From assembly GCF_030272615.1 (NCBI RefSeq), contig NC_081414.1:236100233-236164232 (forward strand): a DNA stretch of 64,000 nucleotides, written 5' to 3'. This DNA comes from Cryptomeria japonica. Taxonomy: Eukaryota; Streptophyta; Pinopsida; Cupressales; Cupressaceae. Of the stretch, positions 33,501 to 45,248 are shown one piece after another. Position 1 is the stretch's first letter; each line of letters starts with the position of its first letter. Below the pieces are notes generated by a model. That model had not been told where the DNA came from. It worked only from the letters and a program-made list of their open reading frames with translations, and ran no database searches. A program made the position numbers and the translations under genes.

Positions 33501-34772
33501 CACTTATCACATTTATAAGCAGTAATAACATTGAGTAATTCAAGCCAATATACAATCTAAAGTGATAAGGGTATATTTTAACAGTAGCATGTGACTTAGG
33601 CTATTAAAAGACAATTGTGATGTCCAAGATAATGTTGCAACAAAGGTTTGAGTAGATAATAAAATAGCATAATCATCAAACAGTTGCAACATTATGCAAG
33701 GAATCAAAATCAATTAAAGGAGGAGAATTCCAAGCTTATACATCAAGTTCACAATCAATTTGAGGGGATCAAAGGTGGAACAATCAGTTCAAGGCCTAAA
33801 AAATAAGGAGCTTTTTAGGTAAATGCAACAATTCAAGTGCAGTTATGGACCCCTCATGGGTTAGTTACCAGTTGGGACAAGCTTTCGAACAATTTACCTT
33901 CATGTATGATTAGTTTTGAATACCTTTTTGCATGGCTTTATGTCAAATTCGACCCCAAGAAATATTCATGTAGATTGGAGAAAAAATCAAGGTGGAAGCA
34001 GCCAATTAGAGTTGAGTTAAAAGATGAAGAGGTGGAGTTCAACATTAATGATATCTTTCAGTTAGAATATGCTCTTCTTCTCTATATATTCTTCTCTTTC
34101 TGTCTTTCTTTCTAGTTATTTTCTCTCTGCCTTTTCTTTTTAGCTGGGCATGAATATTGTAGCTCAATTGAAGAATTATTAGTTGCATGCAACTCTTTCA
34201 ATTTTTAATAAAAGGACAACAATTTTCCTTCTTGATACTTTATGTGTTGTGTTGCATGAAGGATTTGATGAAGTTTTTTGTGATTCATTGTTAGAATCCT
34301 CTTATTTGTCTCTTTCAAATAATATTAATTTACAAGAAGATTCATGGTTAATATAGGTTATAGATTGTGTTTAGCTGGTCTTAGTAGTTTGAAGTTGTGA
34401 TAATGATTTGTTTTCCTTCAAGCAAACTTTGAAATCAATCCCTTTTGTATGAAATATTTATGTGTTACGTGCTTAGTTGAGCTCTGATAAACAAAGCTCT
34501 TTTTGTTGAGATGTGTTGTGAGTTAGTGCAATTGATTAGGCTTCTTAATCATTTGGTGCATCACCTCTTAAGATAGGTTTCAATTCAAATAAATTCTTCC
34601 TATCATTTTTCCCATCAAGTTAAGTTTGCAGGAGGTTTCATCAAAGAGAACCAGCTCACTCTAGAGGTTGATTTCTGCCATAGGCAACCCATAGGCTTGG
34701 AAATCTTCCAATATTTCACAAGATTGTCGAGCTTTCAACTTAAGCATCACAGGTGCAATCTTGGTGATAACA
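30593..34772. other. Gene-free AT-rich region, ending in the 5' LTR of H
   Basis: No ORF with recognisable domains on either strand. 30593-31300 is A/C-rich and unplaced. 31300-33800 is AT-rich with many AGTCAT words. The right part includes a TATATATTC box near 34080 and ends ..GATAACA at 34772, five bases before the H PBS, so it is the 5' LTR of H. I could not place the LTR start; roughly 33800 or further left are both possible. Confidence 0.5.
32338..32485. repeat. Degenerate tandem repeat (gatttttatgccaaat.gaaaagt unit)
   Basis: Four degenerate units of roughly 35-45 bp: atgatttttatgccaaat, tatttttatgccaaat, agatttttacgctaga and a last one around 32440. A related pair lies at 32139-32200 (gtgattttcagattt). 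Confidence 0.5.
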
Positions 34773-34777
34773 ATTTT

Positions 34778-34796
34778 TGGCATGCCCGATGGGACC
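34778..34796 (+). other. PBS of element H
   Basis: TGGCATGCCCGATGGGACC, five bases after the LTR end ..AACA. The position and TGGC..GGG.CC pattern are like plant gypsy PBS sequences; tRNA not assigned. Confidence 0.6.
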
Positions 34797-35000
34797 AAAT
34801 TGAGCTGAGCTATCTCATCTCATAAAAGTTCCATAATTAATGTTGTTTTGGTGTGAACAGTAGTGATTCCAGTGTTTGGAGGCAAGATCTACACACACCT
34901 GGTGACTCTGAGCTCAAATCTTCTGGTTTCAAAGACACAAGTGTTGGTATGTTCAAAAAATCTATTAATTCCAAGTTTCTAGCTCTTTGAATGAAAAAAG

Positions 35001-35625
35001 ATGTCAAATTTTCATGAAAATGCTTATCATTGCCCTCCATACCATGAAAATATTGCCCACAAAGCTCCTTATTAGCCATATCCATATAACCACAATGCTA
35101 GTTTTAGTCCAAATAACTCTCTTACAACAAGCAACCAATGTGCTCATCATGCTTACCACCCACCCACCCCTGTTGAGTCTTCCAATAAGCTCCAAAATGA
35201 TGGTGATTTTGGAATTAGTGACATAAAAAATATATTGTTGGATTATACTGAGTGGATGGATGAAATCAACAAGAACTTAAATCGACATCAAGATGAGTGG
35301 GCTTACCAAGCATATCTTCATGAGCAAGAAGAGTTGGCTCATCAAGACCAATTCTATAAGCAATATCTGGTGGCGTAGCAGAAGCGACACGAGGAAAAGA
35401 TTGCAAATGAGTTAGTTGCACAAAAGGAAGAATACAAGGATAAGCTAACAACTGCAAAAGAAGAGGTAATGAATAGTTTTCTTGATATGTTACAAAAGGT
35501 ACCTACACTATCAAATCATTCTCTTTCATTACAAGATTTTGTGCTTAAATGAGAAGAAATCCCAATTGGTATTTTTCCAAACCCATTCTTTGGTAAGGAA
35601 ATTCCTTTGTTTAACACCATGTATT
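35001..35625 (+). pseudogene. H ORF1, first piece
   Basis: ATG at 35001 (MSNFHENAYHCPPYHEN). The frame runs with a TAG near 35070 through a Gln/Glu-rich coiled-coil-like stretch (EWMDEINKNLNRHQDEWAYQ, EELAHQDQFYKQYL), another TAG near 35377, then KEEYKDKLTTAKEEV. It is cut by J at 35626. No known domain; likely the ORF1 of a Tat-type element. Confidence 0.55.
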
Positions 35626-36944
35626 TGTTGGATATTGTTGTCGCAAGGATATGTTGTTGTCATTGATGTCAATATATTCCTATGTTCTGGTGTTGCAAAG
35701 AGTTGTTTGGTGTTTCGATCTTTGCATTGAGTTGATATGGTTGGTTTAACTATTTGGGATGTTGGAATACTTCATTCCTTATTGGTTTCAGTGATCCAAA
35801 AGTTTACTTGATCATATTATTTGATCCAATTTGAAGTTTAGTTTTTCTAGTTAAATGGTTGGCAGATTTTGATATTTCATCCATTGTGTTCTAGTATGAT
35901 CATATCTTTGGTTGTAGTTTTGGAAAAGTGTTTTGGATATTCATGTGTATCTTTATTTCAGATGGTTCATGATTTGGTGCTCTACAAGTTATCTTTCTAG
36001 TATGAATTGTTGTTGATGAGTGTTCTTGTGAGTTAGTGTGATGATTGATGAAGATTTAAATAAGTGGTGTTGGTGCAGCTATTGTAGATGGTTGTAATGT
36101 GCTTGTTGGTGTTTCTTGATCATGTCCTATTTGTTTTGGTGGTCCACATTTATCCTTGTGTGTGGTATTGGTGTTTTTTCTGATCTGGTGATATTCTTTG
36201 TGTTATGCAATATTTATGGTGGTGTAGCGTGTTGCGGTTGATCTTGGCAAGATTTTCTTTAGGTCCATGCTATGTCATCTATAAAATTATATTGGTATGG
36301 TGGTATACTTATGTATCATGTGATATAATTTTGTAATTAAGGGTTGAGGGTTTGGTCAACCTTGTAGCCAAGGTTGATGAATTGTATAAATAGGTGTTAG
36401 ATTCATGTAATTTGGGTGTGGAAGTTGTTTCTACATTATCAAAGAGTGTTGTATGTGCACATAAGAGAATTTATCCTTTGGTATGGTGTATTGAGAAGAG
36501 ATTATTGTAGAGCAGACAAATGAGGTTAACCAGAACTGTTATCAAGCATAAATAGATGTTATTTTTGCAGTTCATGTAATCTAGATTGCAGTCTGATCAT
36601 TATTGTAAGGTAGTGAACCTTCCTTGAGAGTTGGAGACTTCTGGGTCATTATATCCTGAACAATGAGCTCTAGGAAGTGTGCCGGAATGCATGTGTATTC
36701 CCCATTTTAATATTTACACATACTATTGTAGAGTATCATCTTATTGTGGGTAGGTTCCCACCGTGGTTTTTACCTTAACCGAGTTTTCCACATCAAAATC
36801 TTGGTGTTATGTGTGTTTCAGTTATTGTGTTTATCTTTGTTCTTGCTGCAGTTAATTGAAATATGAGTTTGTGCTTAATTGGTTTAATTAGGTGAAAACC
36901 GATTCACCCCCCCTCTCAGTTTTCCTTCATTGTTGCTGCCAACA
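35626..36944 (+). mobile_element. Element J: solo LTR of a copia-type element
   Basis: 1319 bp from TGTTGGATATTG to ..CTGCCAACA. It contains TATAAATAG at 36385-36393 and the terminal-region motif GATTCACCCCCCCTCTCAG (36901-36920) also found in F and K. No PBS follows and no internal region is present; ORF1-like coding sequence resumes directly at 36945. A clean TSD was not found (gtatt against atgtt), so the edges are approximate. Confidence 0.65.
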
Positions 36945-37480
36945 ATGTTTCATACAAAATGAGCCCATACATGAGCAGTTTCAGCCTATAATTCCCCAAG
37001 AAACTTTTCTTGAGCAAATAAATCCTTATGAAGAGCCCATTCAAGAGATCCAATCAACTTCTTATATCCCAGAGCAACCTATAAAAGAGGAAGTTTCTCA
37101 ATATGATTTTCCAAGTTTTAGAAGTTTTCTTCCTGTGCAATAAGCTACATATGTAGTAAATAAAGCCACCATTCTCCAACAATAGCCTTTGCAAGAGAAA
37201 AATGAGTCAGGTCAGCCCATGAGTATTTAAGAGCAATCTATTAAAGAGCCCATCATTATAGATTTTTCCATTCAAGGTCAGCCTATTACAAAGGAGCCTC
37301 ACATGTTTGCATTATCGAGTATTAAAAATCCTCTTTCATTTCAAGAACCTCAAAATACATCCCTGAACCATCTTCATGTCCTAATACAATCATCCCATCC
37401 ATTGATGAATCCATTGATGTTTTGATTTCTCAAGAAAATCAGTTTGTAGATCAAGAAAAAGAGGTTCTTGAAGGAGAAAG
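36945..37480 (+). pseudogene. H ORF1, second piece (QPI/EPI repeats)
   Basis: An open stretch from about 36945 to 37143 reads CFIQNEPIHEQFQPIIPQ and continues with repeated (E)QPI.E / EPI.E motifs. After TAA at 37141 the same style continues with stops to 37480, where F was inserted (TSD gaaag 37476-37480). A Pro/Glu/Gln-rich repetitive region of unknown function. Confidence 0.5.
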
Positions 37481-38581
37481 TGTTGGCTTGATGATGATTG
37501 TAATGGATCACTTCATGTGTTGTCATTGATGGAACATGTATACACACATATGTTCACATTAGTTAAGTCAAACCAATATTACTTCTAAAGTTACTTGTAT
37601 TGCAACCGATATTGATGTTTAGCTTAAGATGGTTAAGAAGGTGTCTAACCGATATATGTAGACAACCGGTACTTGCAGAAATGACTTGACACCAATTTGG
37701 GGATTCAACAGAAACCATCAAAGAAGCAAATGGAGAACAATCGGTTTACATGTTGATAGTGGTTAACTCCAAACCGGTATTCATTGATTGTGTGATGAGT
37801 TATCACCGGTCATGATGAGTTACTCCTAACCGACATTTTTTGCGGCAATTTGTGATGGGTTATGTTTGGTTGTCCAGATACATTGCACCTAGGAAATTGT
37901 GATATGATTTCTAAGCCGACATGAAATCTAAGTGTCTATATAATGACATTATGATGAACAATTTTTATAACATGGTATGATGCAAGATAGAAGTTGAAGG
38001 CATTGCAGAATATGTTGGTGATGAAATTAGTGATGCAGTTTTGAGCGAGAAAAAGAGGATCTATTCAAGCAATTTGTGCTACTATTAGATCACACCACCT
38101 GTTATTTTCTAATCACTACAACAGTCAAATCCCCTAACCGGGTAAGCTCTAACAAGCTTCATTGTACAAATCCTCTAACAAGGTGATCCATTAGTTTGGA
38201 TTCAGAAATCCTCTACCGAGGTTACTCCCAAAAAGGTACTACCTTTAATAGGGTATGGCTCCTAACAGAGCTTTGGGATCTTTAACATGATTCGCTCCTA
38301 GCAGAGCATTTTTGTAGACCCTAACCGGTCAGTTATCTATTACTACAGATAGTTAACTTGTGAGTCCCATCTCACCGTGGTTTTTACCATTTGGGTTTTC
38401 CATGTATAAACACTTGTGTTATGGTGGATGTTTTACTTATTATGTATGATTTAATATCATTTTGGATTGCATGCATAGTGTTTAATAAACTTGTTAAGTA
38501 TCTCGACCGATCAGTGTTTAAAGTGTTATTGTTTTTACTGTCACTGATTCACCCCGCTCTTAGTTCTTTATAAGTCTATCA
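37481..38581 (+). repeat. 5' LTR of F
   Basis: 1101 bp, TGTTGGCTTGATG to ..AAGTCTATCA. TATA box TATATAAT at 37937-37944. The motif AACCGGT/AACCGAT recurs. Confidence 0.93.
37937..37944 (+). promoter_or_regulatory. TATA box of F 5' LTR
   Basis: TATATAAT; the 3' LTR has TATATAAG at the same place (near 52164). Confidence 0.55.
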
Positions 38582-38583
38582 AT

Positions 38584-38595
38584 TGGTATCAGAGC
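38584..38595 (+). other. PBS of F (initiator tRNA-Met type)
   Basis: TGGTATCAGAGC, two bases after the LTR, a perfect match to the usual plant copia PBS. Confidence 0.92.
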
Positions 38596-38643
38596 CAAAA
38601 TTCTTTAAGGCTTAATCACTTGGAAGGAAACCCTAAAGCCACC

Positions 38644-39831
38644 ATGGGGGATATGAGCTACTTAGAGATGGCTAGAGTGCCTGATGCTACCAAGGAAGAG
38701 CTTGAAACCCTAAGGGTCAGATTTAAAGCTTCACAAGTCAAAAGGAGAGAGTTGACTGAACAACTATTGGAAATATTTGATAATAGTTCTTCAGATGAAG
38801 CTAACATTGATGCATTAGCTGAAGAAGTTGAAAAACTGAACGGTGAGAAGCTAAATCTGAGAAGAGAGTTAGAAGCCCTAACTATCCGCATGAGCCAAGA
38901 ACTAGAAGCTAGGAAGGCAGTTGGAGACCTTGTCAAAGAAATATATCATGAGATTGCTAGGATCAAACAAGAGAATGCAATTTTGCATGTGCATTGGCAT
39001 GCTAAAAAAGAAGAAAAAGAGGCTTTGCAGCTAGATCTTGAAATGGAATCATCCCTAAGAGAGACTCTTACAAAACACAATGAAGATCTTACCATAGAAC
39101 TCACCGAGGCTAATGGAAAGCTAGAAAAGTTCAATAAAAGTTCTTCTATGTTGGATGAGCAGATCCAGTCTTAGAGGATGAAAGGAGATACATCTGGACT
39201 AGGTTTTAACATATTTGAGAAAGGAGAGTCTTCTGGAACAAAGAGAAACATTCACAAGGACAAAACTGCTCCTAAGACTAACAAGCCTATTGGTAAGAGA
39301 GTTTTTAAACTTGTTTGCTTTGTCTGTCTTAAACCTGGACATCCTATAAATGTGGGTATAAACAAACCCAATGAGAATACAGGCTACAATGCAAATACTA
39401 GGTATGTATCTAGGAGATTTGAAGGTCATTGTTTTACATGCAACATGTATGGACATAGATCAGTTGAATGTAGATACGAAGCTAATAATCCAGTGCCTCA
39501 CATGAATTCAAGACCTAATGGTAAAAAAAGGAGAATCTATTACAACTAGGGAAACATGAATGGGCAGAAACCCTATGTCAACCGGTTTAGTCCATTTGAG
39601 ATGGAAAAGGTAACTAATGTCATTTGCACCATTCGTAACAATTATGGTCATGTGGCTATGAATTTCAGAAGGAGAAATGGAAGAGGCAATACACGACCTT
39701 GGAGATCATCTGGAATGGCCTGCTATCATTTTCATAAACCGAGACACATGGCAAAATTTTGTAGAACTAGAAAGATCAAACTGGTCAATCATTATGTAGA
39801 CCAAAAGAGTAAGAAAAAGGTAAATTGTTGA
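38644..39831 (+). pseudogene. F gag-like protein: coiled coil plus zinc knuckles
   Basis: ATG at 38644 in good context (ACCATGG). Residues 1-175 are a strongly charged coiled coil. Then a basic linker, a degenerate knuckle CFVCLKPGH, a good CCHC knuckle CFTCNMYGHRSVEC (near 39428-39470) and a degenerate CYHFHKPRHMAKFC near 39721. In-frame TAG codons at 39172-39174 and 39547-39549 and a TGA at 39829-39831 break one continuous frame. The usual copia protease does not follow. Function inferred: nucleocapsid-like RNA binding. Confidence 0.75.
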
Positions 39832-40436
39832 GGAAACCAAAGAAGAGATGAACCGAATCTAGAAAAAGAAGAGTGATGATATGCCTATAGAAGAATCCAA
39901 TCCTTCATCCAGTGTGGAGAATCCTGCACCAGTGAATTAAGCATTTTCAACAGGGCTAAGGGGAACATAGCGGTAAATCTACTTCTAGATCCCTTGAAAG
40001 ATGAGTGGTAAGAAAGCTTGCATTTTTTAGTTATTTTGTGAGAGATCTTGATATCTTTGTCTATCAGCTTTTTGAAAATTTATCAATTGGTTTTTCACTT
40101 GTAAATATTGAATGTATCGTTAAGTGGTGTATTAGGGTTAGTAACCCTATCGGTCGAGCAATTAATGCAATAGGTAAAGATGATAAAAGCAATTTTTACT
40201 ATGTTATTATTACCCTAAATGCATTTGGAAGTGAATTCTTGAGCACTTGCAGAGCGAAGGGGGATTTTCTAGCTGGTTTTAGATGAATTTGTGCTATGAA
40301 TTACGAGATTGAAGTTGATTCGAAGATCACTGAAGGTGGAACCGGTGTGTGTTGGAGTAATCAACCGGAAACCGAGGCAGTGCGGGAGAATTAAGGTATT
40401 TCTTTGTAAATCCCTTTTCGAATTGAGTTTATCAGA
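39832..40436 (+). other. Non-coding spacer between gag and ORF2 of F
   Basis: Fourteen codons open beyond the gag TGA, then multiple stops. A 93-codon open frame (40005-40286) has no recognisable feature. The spacer may include a splice region or leader for ORF2. Confidence 0.4.
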
Positions 40437-43260
40437 ATGGCTTCGTCATCTAATCAAGTAGAGAGACTAATGATCACATCAGAACCTATGGAGGTTATGG
40501 AATCAGAATAAATAGTGTCTTACAATGCTTTTTTTCAAGTTCCTAAAGGTGTTATCATAAAAGGTCATTTGTCTAGTTATATTGATTGCAAAATCAAAGA
40601 TTTAGGATCATTTCCAATATATTCTCAATTGAAATCCTTGTGTGATAAGAGCGGCAATATCAAATCTGAGTATATTAGGGTTTATGAGAAGGGTTTTCAT
40701 AATGCAGCTTATTTTCTTGACGATTTTGAAGAGGAACATATCAGAATCATTCTAAGTCATGTTCATGGTGAAAACATGTATCTGGAAAGGTCACACACTA
40801 TAACCAAGGAAGCTATCCATGTTGTGATTGGTTTTTGGAAAATCGGTGAAGTTCCCAAACTGAGGCGAATCTATAAAACAATTGTAACCACTTTTAATCA
40901 ATCTACCTCTGATGGGTGTACTTTTTATGTTAATAAAATCAAGGACCCAATGGTCAAAATGGCTACCATGGTTATAGGCTACAGGATATTCTATTCCAGT
41001 AGAATGAACATTGTGCCATCTGCAGCAGTGCATACACCCTATAGGATGATTCCTAAAAAATGAAGATTATGACCTATGTGAGGCCATAAGAAGTCAATTG
41101 ATGTTAAATCTGCATTCAATTAAGAAGGACAACACTCAGAAGTTCAAATTTGGTCAGTTATTGATTGGTTTATTCTTTTACTTTCAGAAATTCCTATCGG
41201 GAATTGGTGATATTGAATGGTGAAAAGACCTATCGATAACTGCCAAGATCGAGAACAACATGGCTATTAAGAACACTTTCTATGCTGTAATGAATAGGTA
41301 CTTCAATGAATTTCAAAAAAAAAAAAAAAAGAGTATGAGGGTTAGGCTACCTAAAGATGTGGTGAAACACTTTACCAAGGACATCATTTTCATAGTCACC
41401 ACTGATTTCTGTTTGATGGAAGCTACTGAACCCAGAGAAGATGAAATGGAAGACATGAGCTATGAAGTCAATAATGACTTATTGATTGGTTATGCTAATA
41501 ACCTGTTGGCATCTCCAGTAGACAAGAAGAAGAAAAGACTGGGTACATCTGAGGAGCAAATTGCAGAAGCTGAAACCAGTAGTGCTCCACCCAGTAGTGG
41601 TAAAGGGAAGAAGAAGAAGAAGGTTGAGCAAGCACCTCTGATGTCAACAAGTACAAGAGTGACATGAAGTGTCCAATTTAAAAAGGAACCAACACCAAAG
41701 GTATACATAAAGAAGCAGACTGCAACGAAGAAGAGAGGTCGACAACTGATTCTTCAAGCAGAATCTGATGATAATGATACTAACATTGAGGAGGAGCCAA
41801 AGAAAGTGAAGGCGACTGGTAAGAAATCCAAACCTATTGAAGACACCTCTTAGCAGAGTATTCCCATTAAAGATTTGTCTTACGAACCTATATCTAATTT
41901 TGAGAGAACGGTAAAGACATTTGGGAGGAATAGGTTTGATAATGTTAAAGAATATTTTGATTCATTTGTTGAAGATCAGAAGGAACACATTGTTCAACAG
42001 GTAATCAATCATTTGTGTCATTACAATCAATTACCTCATGATCTTAAGGATGAAATTTTTGATTCTTTATATTCTATTCTTTTGAATAAGTGGGAAGAAG
42101 TTGTGGAGAAAGAGCAAGAAATTATTGATAATGTAATTATTCAATATTTTCCTAATTTGTCTAAAGATGAATTAATTGCATTGATTGATAATTACAAAAC
42201 ACAATTTTCTTTTAAGTCAAGGAGATTAAAGTTAATAAGTGGAAAGATGCAATCTGTTGAAATTGAGACTCATCGGATAGCAAGGGACATTCAGACGATG
42301 TATAAATAAATAGAGTCCCAACAGGCTAATGAACAAGAAGTTGTGGAACGACCGGAAATGGATGAGGAAGAAGTTATAACAACTGATATTGTCTATCCTA
42401 TCAAGACAAAGGATGACACTACTTCCCAACCAGTGACTTTTGTTGATGATGTACAAGATACCATTGATCTATCTGGGAATATTATTGAACCAGATAAGCA
42501 GCCACCATCTATTGCTATTTCACAGGTTAAAGCACTAGAAGTACCGACAACTCAACCAAGTGTGGATATTAAACCCCCATCGGTAAAATATCAACAAAGG
42601 AAAACACAACTTCCACCAGTTTCACGGGCTACTCAAGAGAAACCTATTTAAAAAGTTGCAGAGAAGCCCTCTGAATAGGAAAAGGCACAAGAGCAAGAGA
42701 AAACTGAGAAGGAGAAATCTGTTGAACCAGAAAAGGCATTAGTCAAGCAGTATGATGATGATGATGACTCATTAGGAATCAAAGGGCCTATAGATGTTGA
42801 TAATATGATTGCATCGGAACTAATGGAGATTGCAATCGTGATGCAATCTAGGGCTCAAAAGAAGAGGCTTAAGGAACAGAGGAAGGAAGCAGAAACTATT
42901 CAAATTGTTGTGGATATTTTGTCTAGTCTTCTACTAGAGACTGCTATAGGGAACTTGTCAACTCCTATTGGCAAGCTTGGCCAGTTGGTTGTTGGTGCCT
43001 CTGACCAGCTCAAATCCCTTAAAGAAGCAGCTTAGACTTTTGCTGAGAAAAATTACAAGAAGAAAATAGGAGAACAGATAATGAAAGATATTGATACAGG
43101 GAGGATTGCCTTATCCCTAAACAAAGGTCTTTTGAGAAAATCTATTGAGACAAGAGGCAAAATTCTAGCCTACACATCCAATGTTTCATTTTTCTATCCC
43201 GATTTAATTCAAAGGTGAAGTGAGACTGAACAGGAACTGGAAAAGATATGTAATGCCTAC

Positions 43261-44501
43261 TGTAAAGCGGAAAAATCGAACCCTTGTCGTTCTCCCCTCC
43301 CCAACTCCAAGGAGAGAGAAGGGAGAGTCACTAGGGTTGATGGTTTTCACTTAAGAGAGACTTTACATTCAAAAGAGGGGTTGAAACCCACAAGATCCAA
43401 TCCCACGCAATGCAAGATTGGATTCTATATGAGTTTCAAGGGTTAAGACATCAAGGATACCCTCTTTTGTAAAGAATGTAGATAGAAAGATTGAACTAGG
43501 AATACATGTAAAGTAGGAAAGATTCACTTATAAACAGAGATAGGGATATGGGATGAAGCTGCGGACCTGGAATTAGCAGTAAAATGTCGAGACGGTGCTG
43601 TTCTGCAAATTTGAGTGAAAGTTGACAGGACGATGGTGCCCGGCGTGCACACGGTCCTCCGAAAAATCCGCAAAACGAAGGGGGATCTGTTCGTCTCTGC
43701 ACAAGGATTCCAGATCTTCAATTACAGCCACGTACCTGTAACCTACACATAGAAAAGAGAGGACGATTGGGGGGTTAGGGATGAGGGGTTTGCCTTTAGG
43801 TCAAACCCCGGTTTTGGAATTAACCAAGAAATGAGAATGTTGTAAATGTAAATGTTTGTAATGTAAACAAGTACTGATACCTTGTTGTAAGAATGTTTGT
43901 ATTCTTACATGCGAAGGTGTAATGTATGTAGTATGTTGTATGTTGTAAGTGATCTCCTCTTCAATGGTTGAATCCTTGTCTTGAATGCAACACCTAGCCT
44001 TGAATGGAGACTTAGAATGATCAATTGCTTGAAGAAATGCTTGAATGCTTGAATGCTTGAATGCTTGAATGTTTGAATATCGTTTCCGCCTCTTGTACAC
44101 ATATGTCTTCCTCTTTTCCGACCTCCTCAAATGGGAGAGGAAATGTAGTTTATATACTTGTCAATTAGGGTTGATAGACTAATTTTCCCGACCTTAGGCC
44201 GACCAGGAAACATTATTTTCCAATTTGCAAACTTAAAGACCCGAAGCCCCATAAGAGACCGGGCCCAAAATAGGGCCAGGGACTAGGGCACTGGGCGCCA
44301 TGGTCCTGGGGGACCAAGGCGCTGGGGTCCCACCTCCAGGGACAGTAGGGTGCAAGGAGGATCAGGCCAGGGTGCTGAAAAATGCAGTTTTTGATGTCAT
44401 GAACAAGTTTCGGGGTCTCCATTTAGGTTCAGTGTTGTGCCGCCATCGTGAAGACCCAAATGTAGTCGAAATTGCAACTGTCACAATTTTAGGACGCTAC
44501 A
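43261..44501 (-). repeat. 3' LTR of E1c
   Basis: 1241 bp, TGTAAAGCGG to GGACGCTACA. It has one full GGCGCCATGG unit plus a partial second one (44285-44335). Confidence 0.95.
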
Positions 44502-45248
44502 TTTAGCCCCCACTTTAGCGGGAGTATAAGCGTACGCTCATACTTCTGGTAAAGTACAAAGGAAACAATATTGAAAGACTTTCACCACGTCAAGGAGGCA
44601 AGATACACCAAGCCCCCAGTGGACTAAGGATCTTATGACTTCGATTGACAAAGTAAAAGGGAAGATCACGAGGGAGAACCATGACTGTCAGTAGTAAGGT
44701 TCCCTCACTATGAGTCATGCAAGAAAGATATCAAAAATTTTCAAGGTGAAGCTAAATTTGTCAAGAAATTTTTAAGTATCTTGAAAAGATATGAACGGGA
44801 TGTATGCCCCCCTACGTTAAAGCGATCGTACACGCCTCACCGGGGGTGATTGCTTTAAGGTAGTGATACATATAAGAAATGAGAAGGGAAAGGAGCACGT
44901 TATCACAAGGATTTAGCCCCCAAGTGTGAGATAAGCCCAAGGATAATAGACACAAAACACAAAGCACAAGGTGACTTCGCTTTCCTCGGGGTCAGTATGC
45001 TGTATGATAATTCATGTATATCATATGTATGTATGCATAATTGTTCTTCATTCCCCAATCAAGGAAGGTCACCTAGAAGAAGGGAACACATGTGTCTTTT
45101 GAGTCAACATGAGAGAGACCAAAAGAGATCTCAATGTTTTGCATCGTCCTCAAGTAGACAACACTAAGGACAACAAATAGAAGAATGAGAATAACACATA
45201 GAAGAAGTAACACAAGAGAGGAGGAGAGAGTCTGCTATGCAAATGAAA
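44502..45248 (-). other. PPT and 3' untranslated region of E1c
   Basis: PPT at 44521 to 44502. The rest is non-coding and matches E1b 23434-24177 apart from the poly-A run, which is absent here. Confidence 0.8.

Noticed and set aside
35621-36949. Perfect TSD for solo LTR J
   Set aside because: Flanks gtatt and atgtt do not match; either edge may be off by a few bases or mutated.
40005-40286. 93-codon ORF between F gag and ORF2
   Set aside because: No recognisable feature, frame unrelated to gag and ORF2; kept only as spacer.
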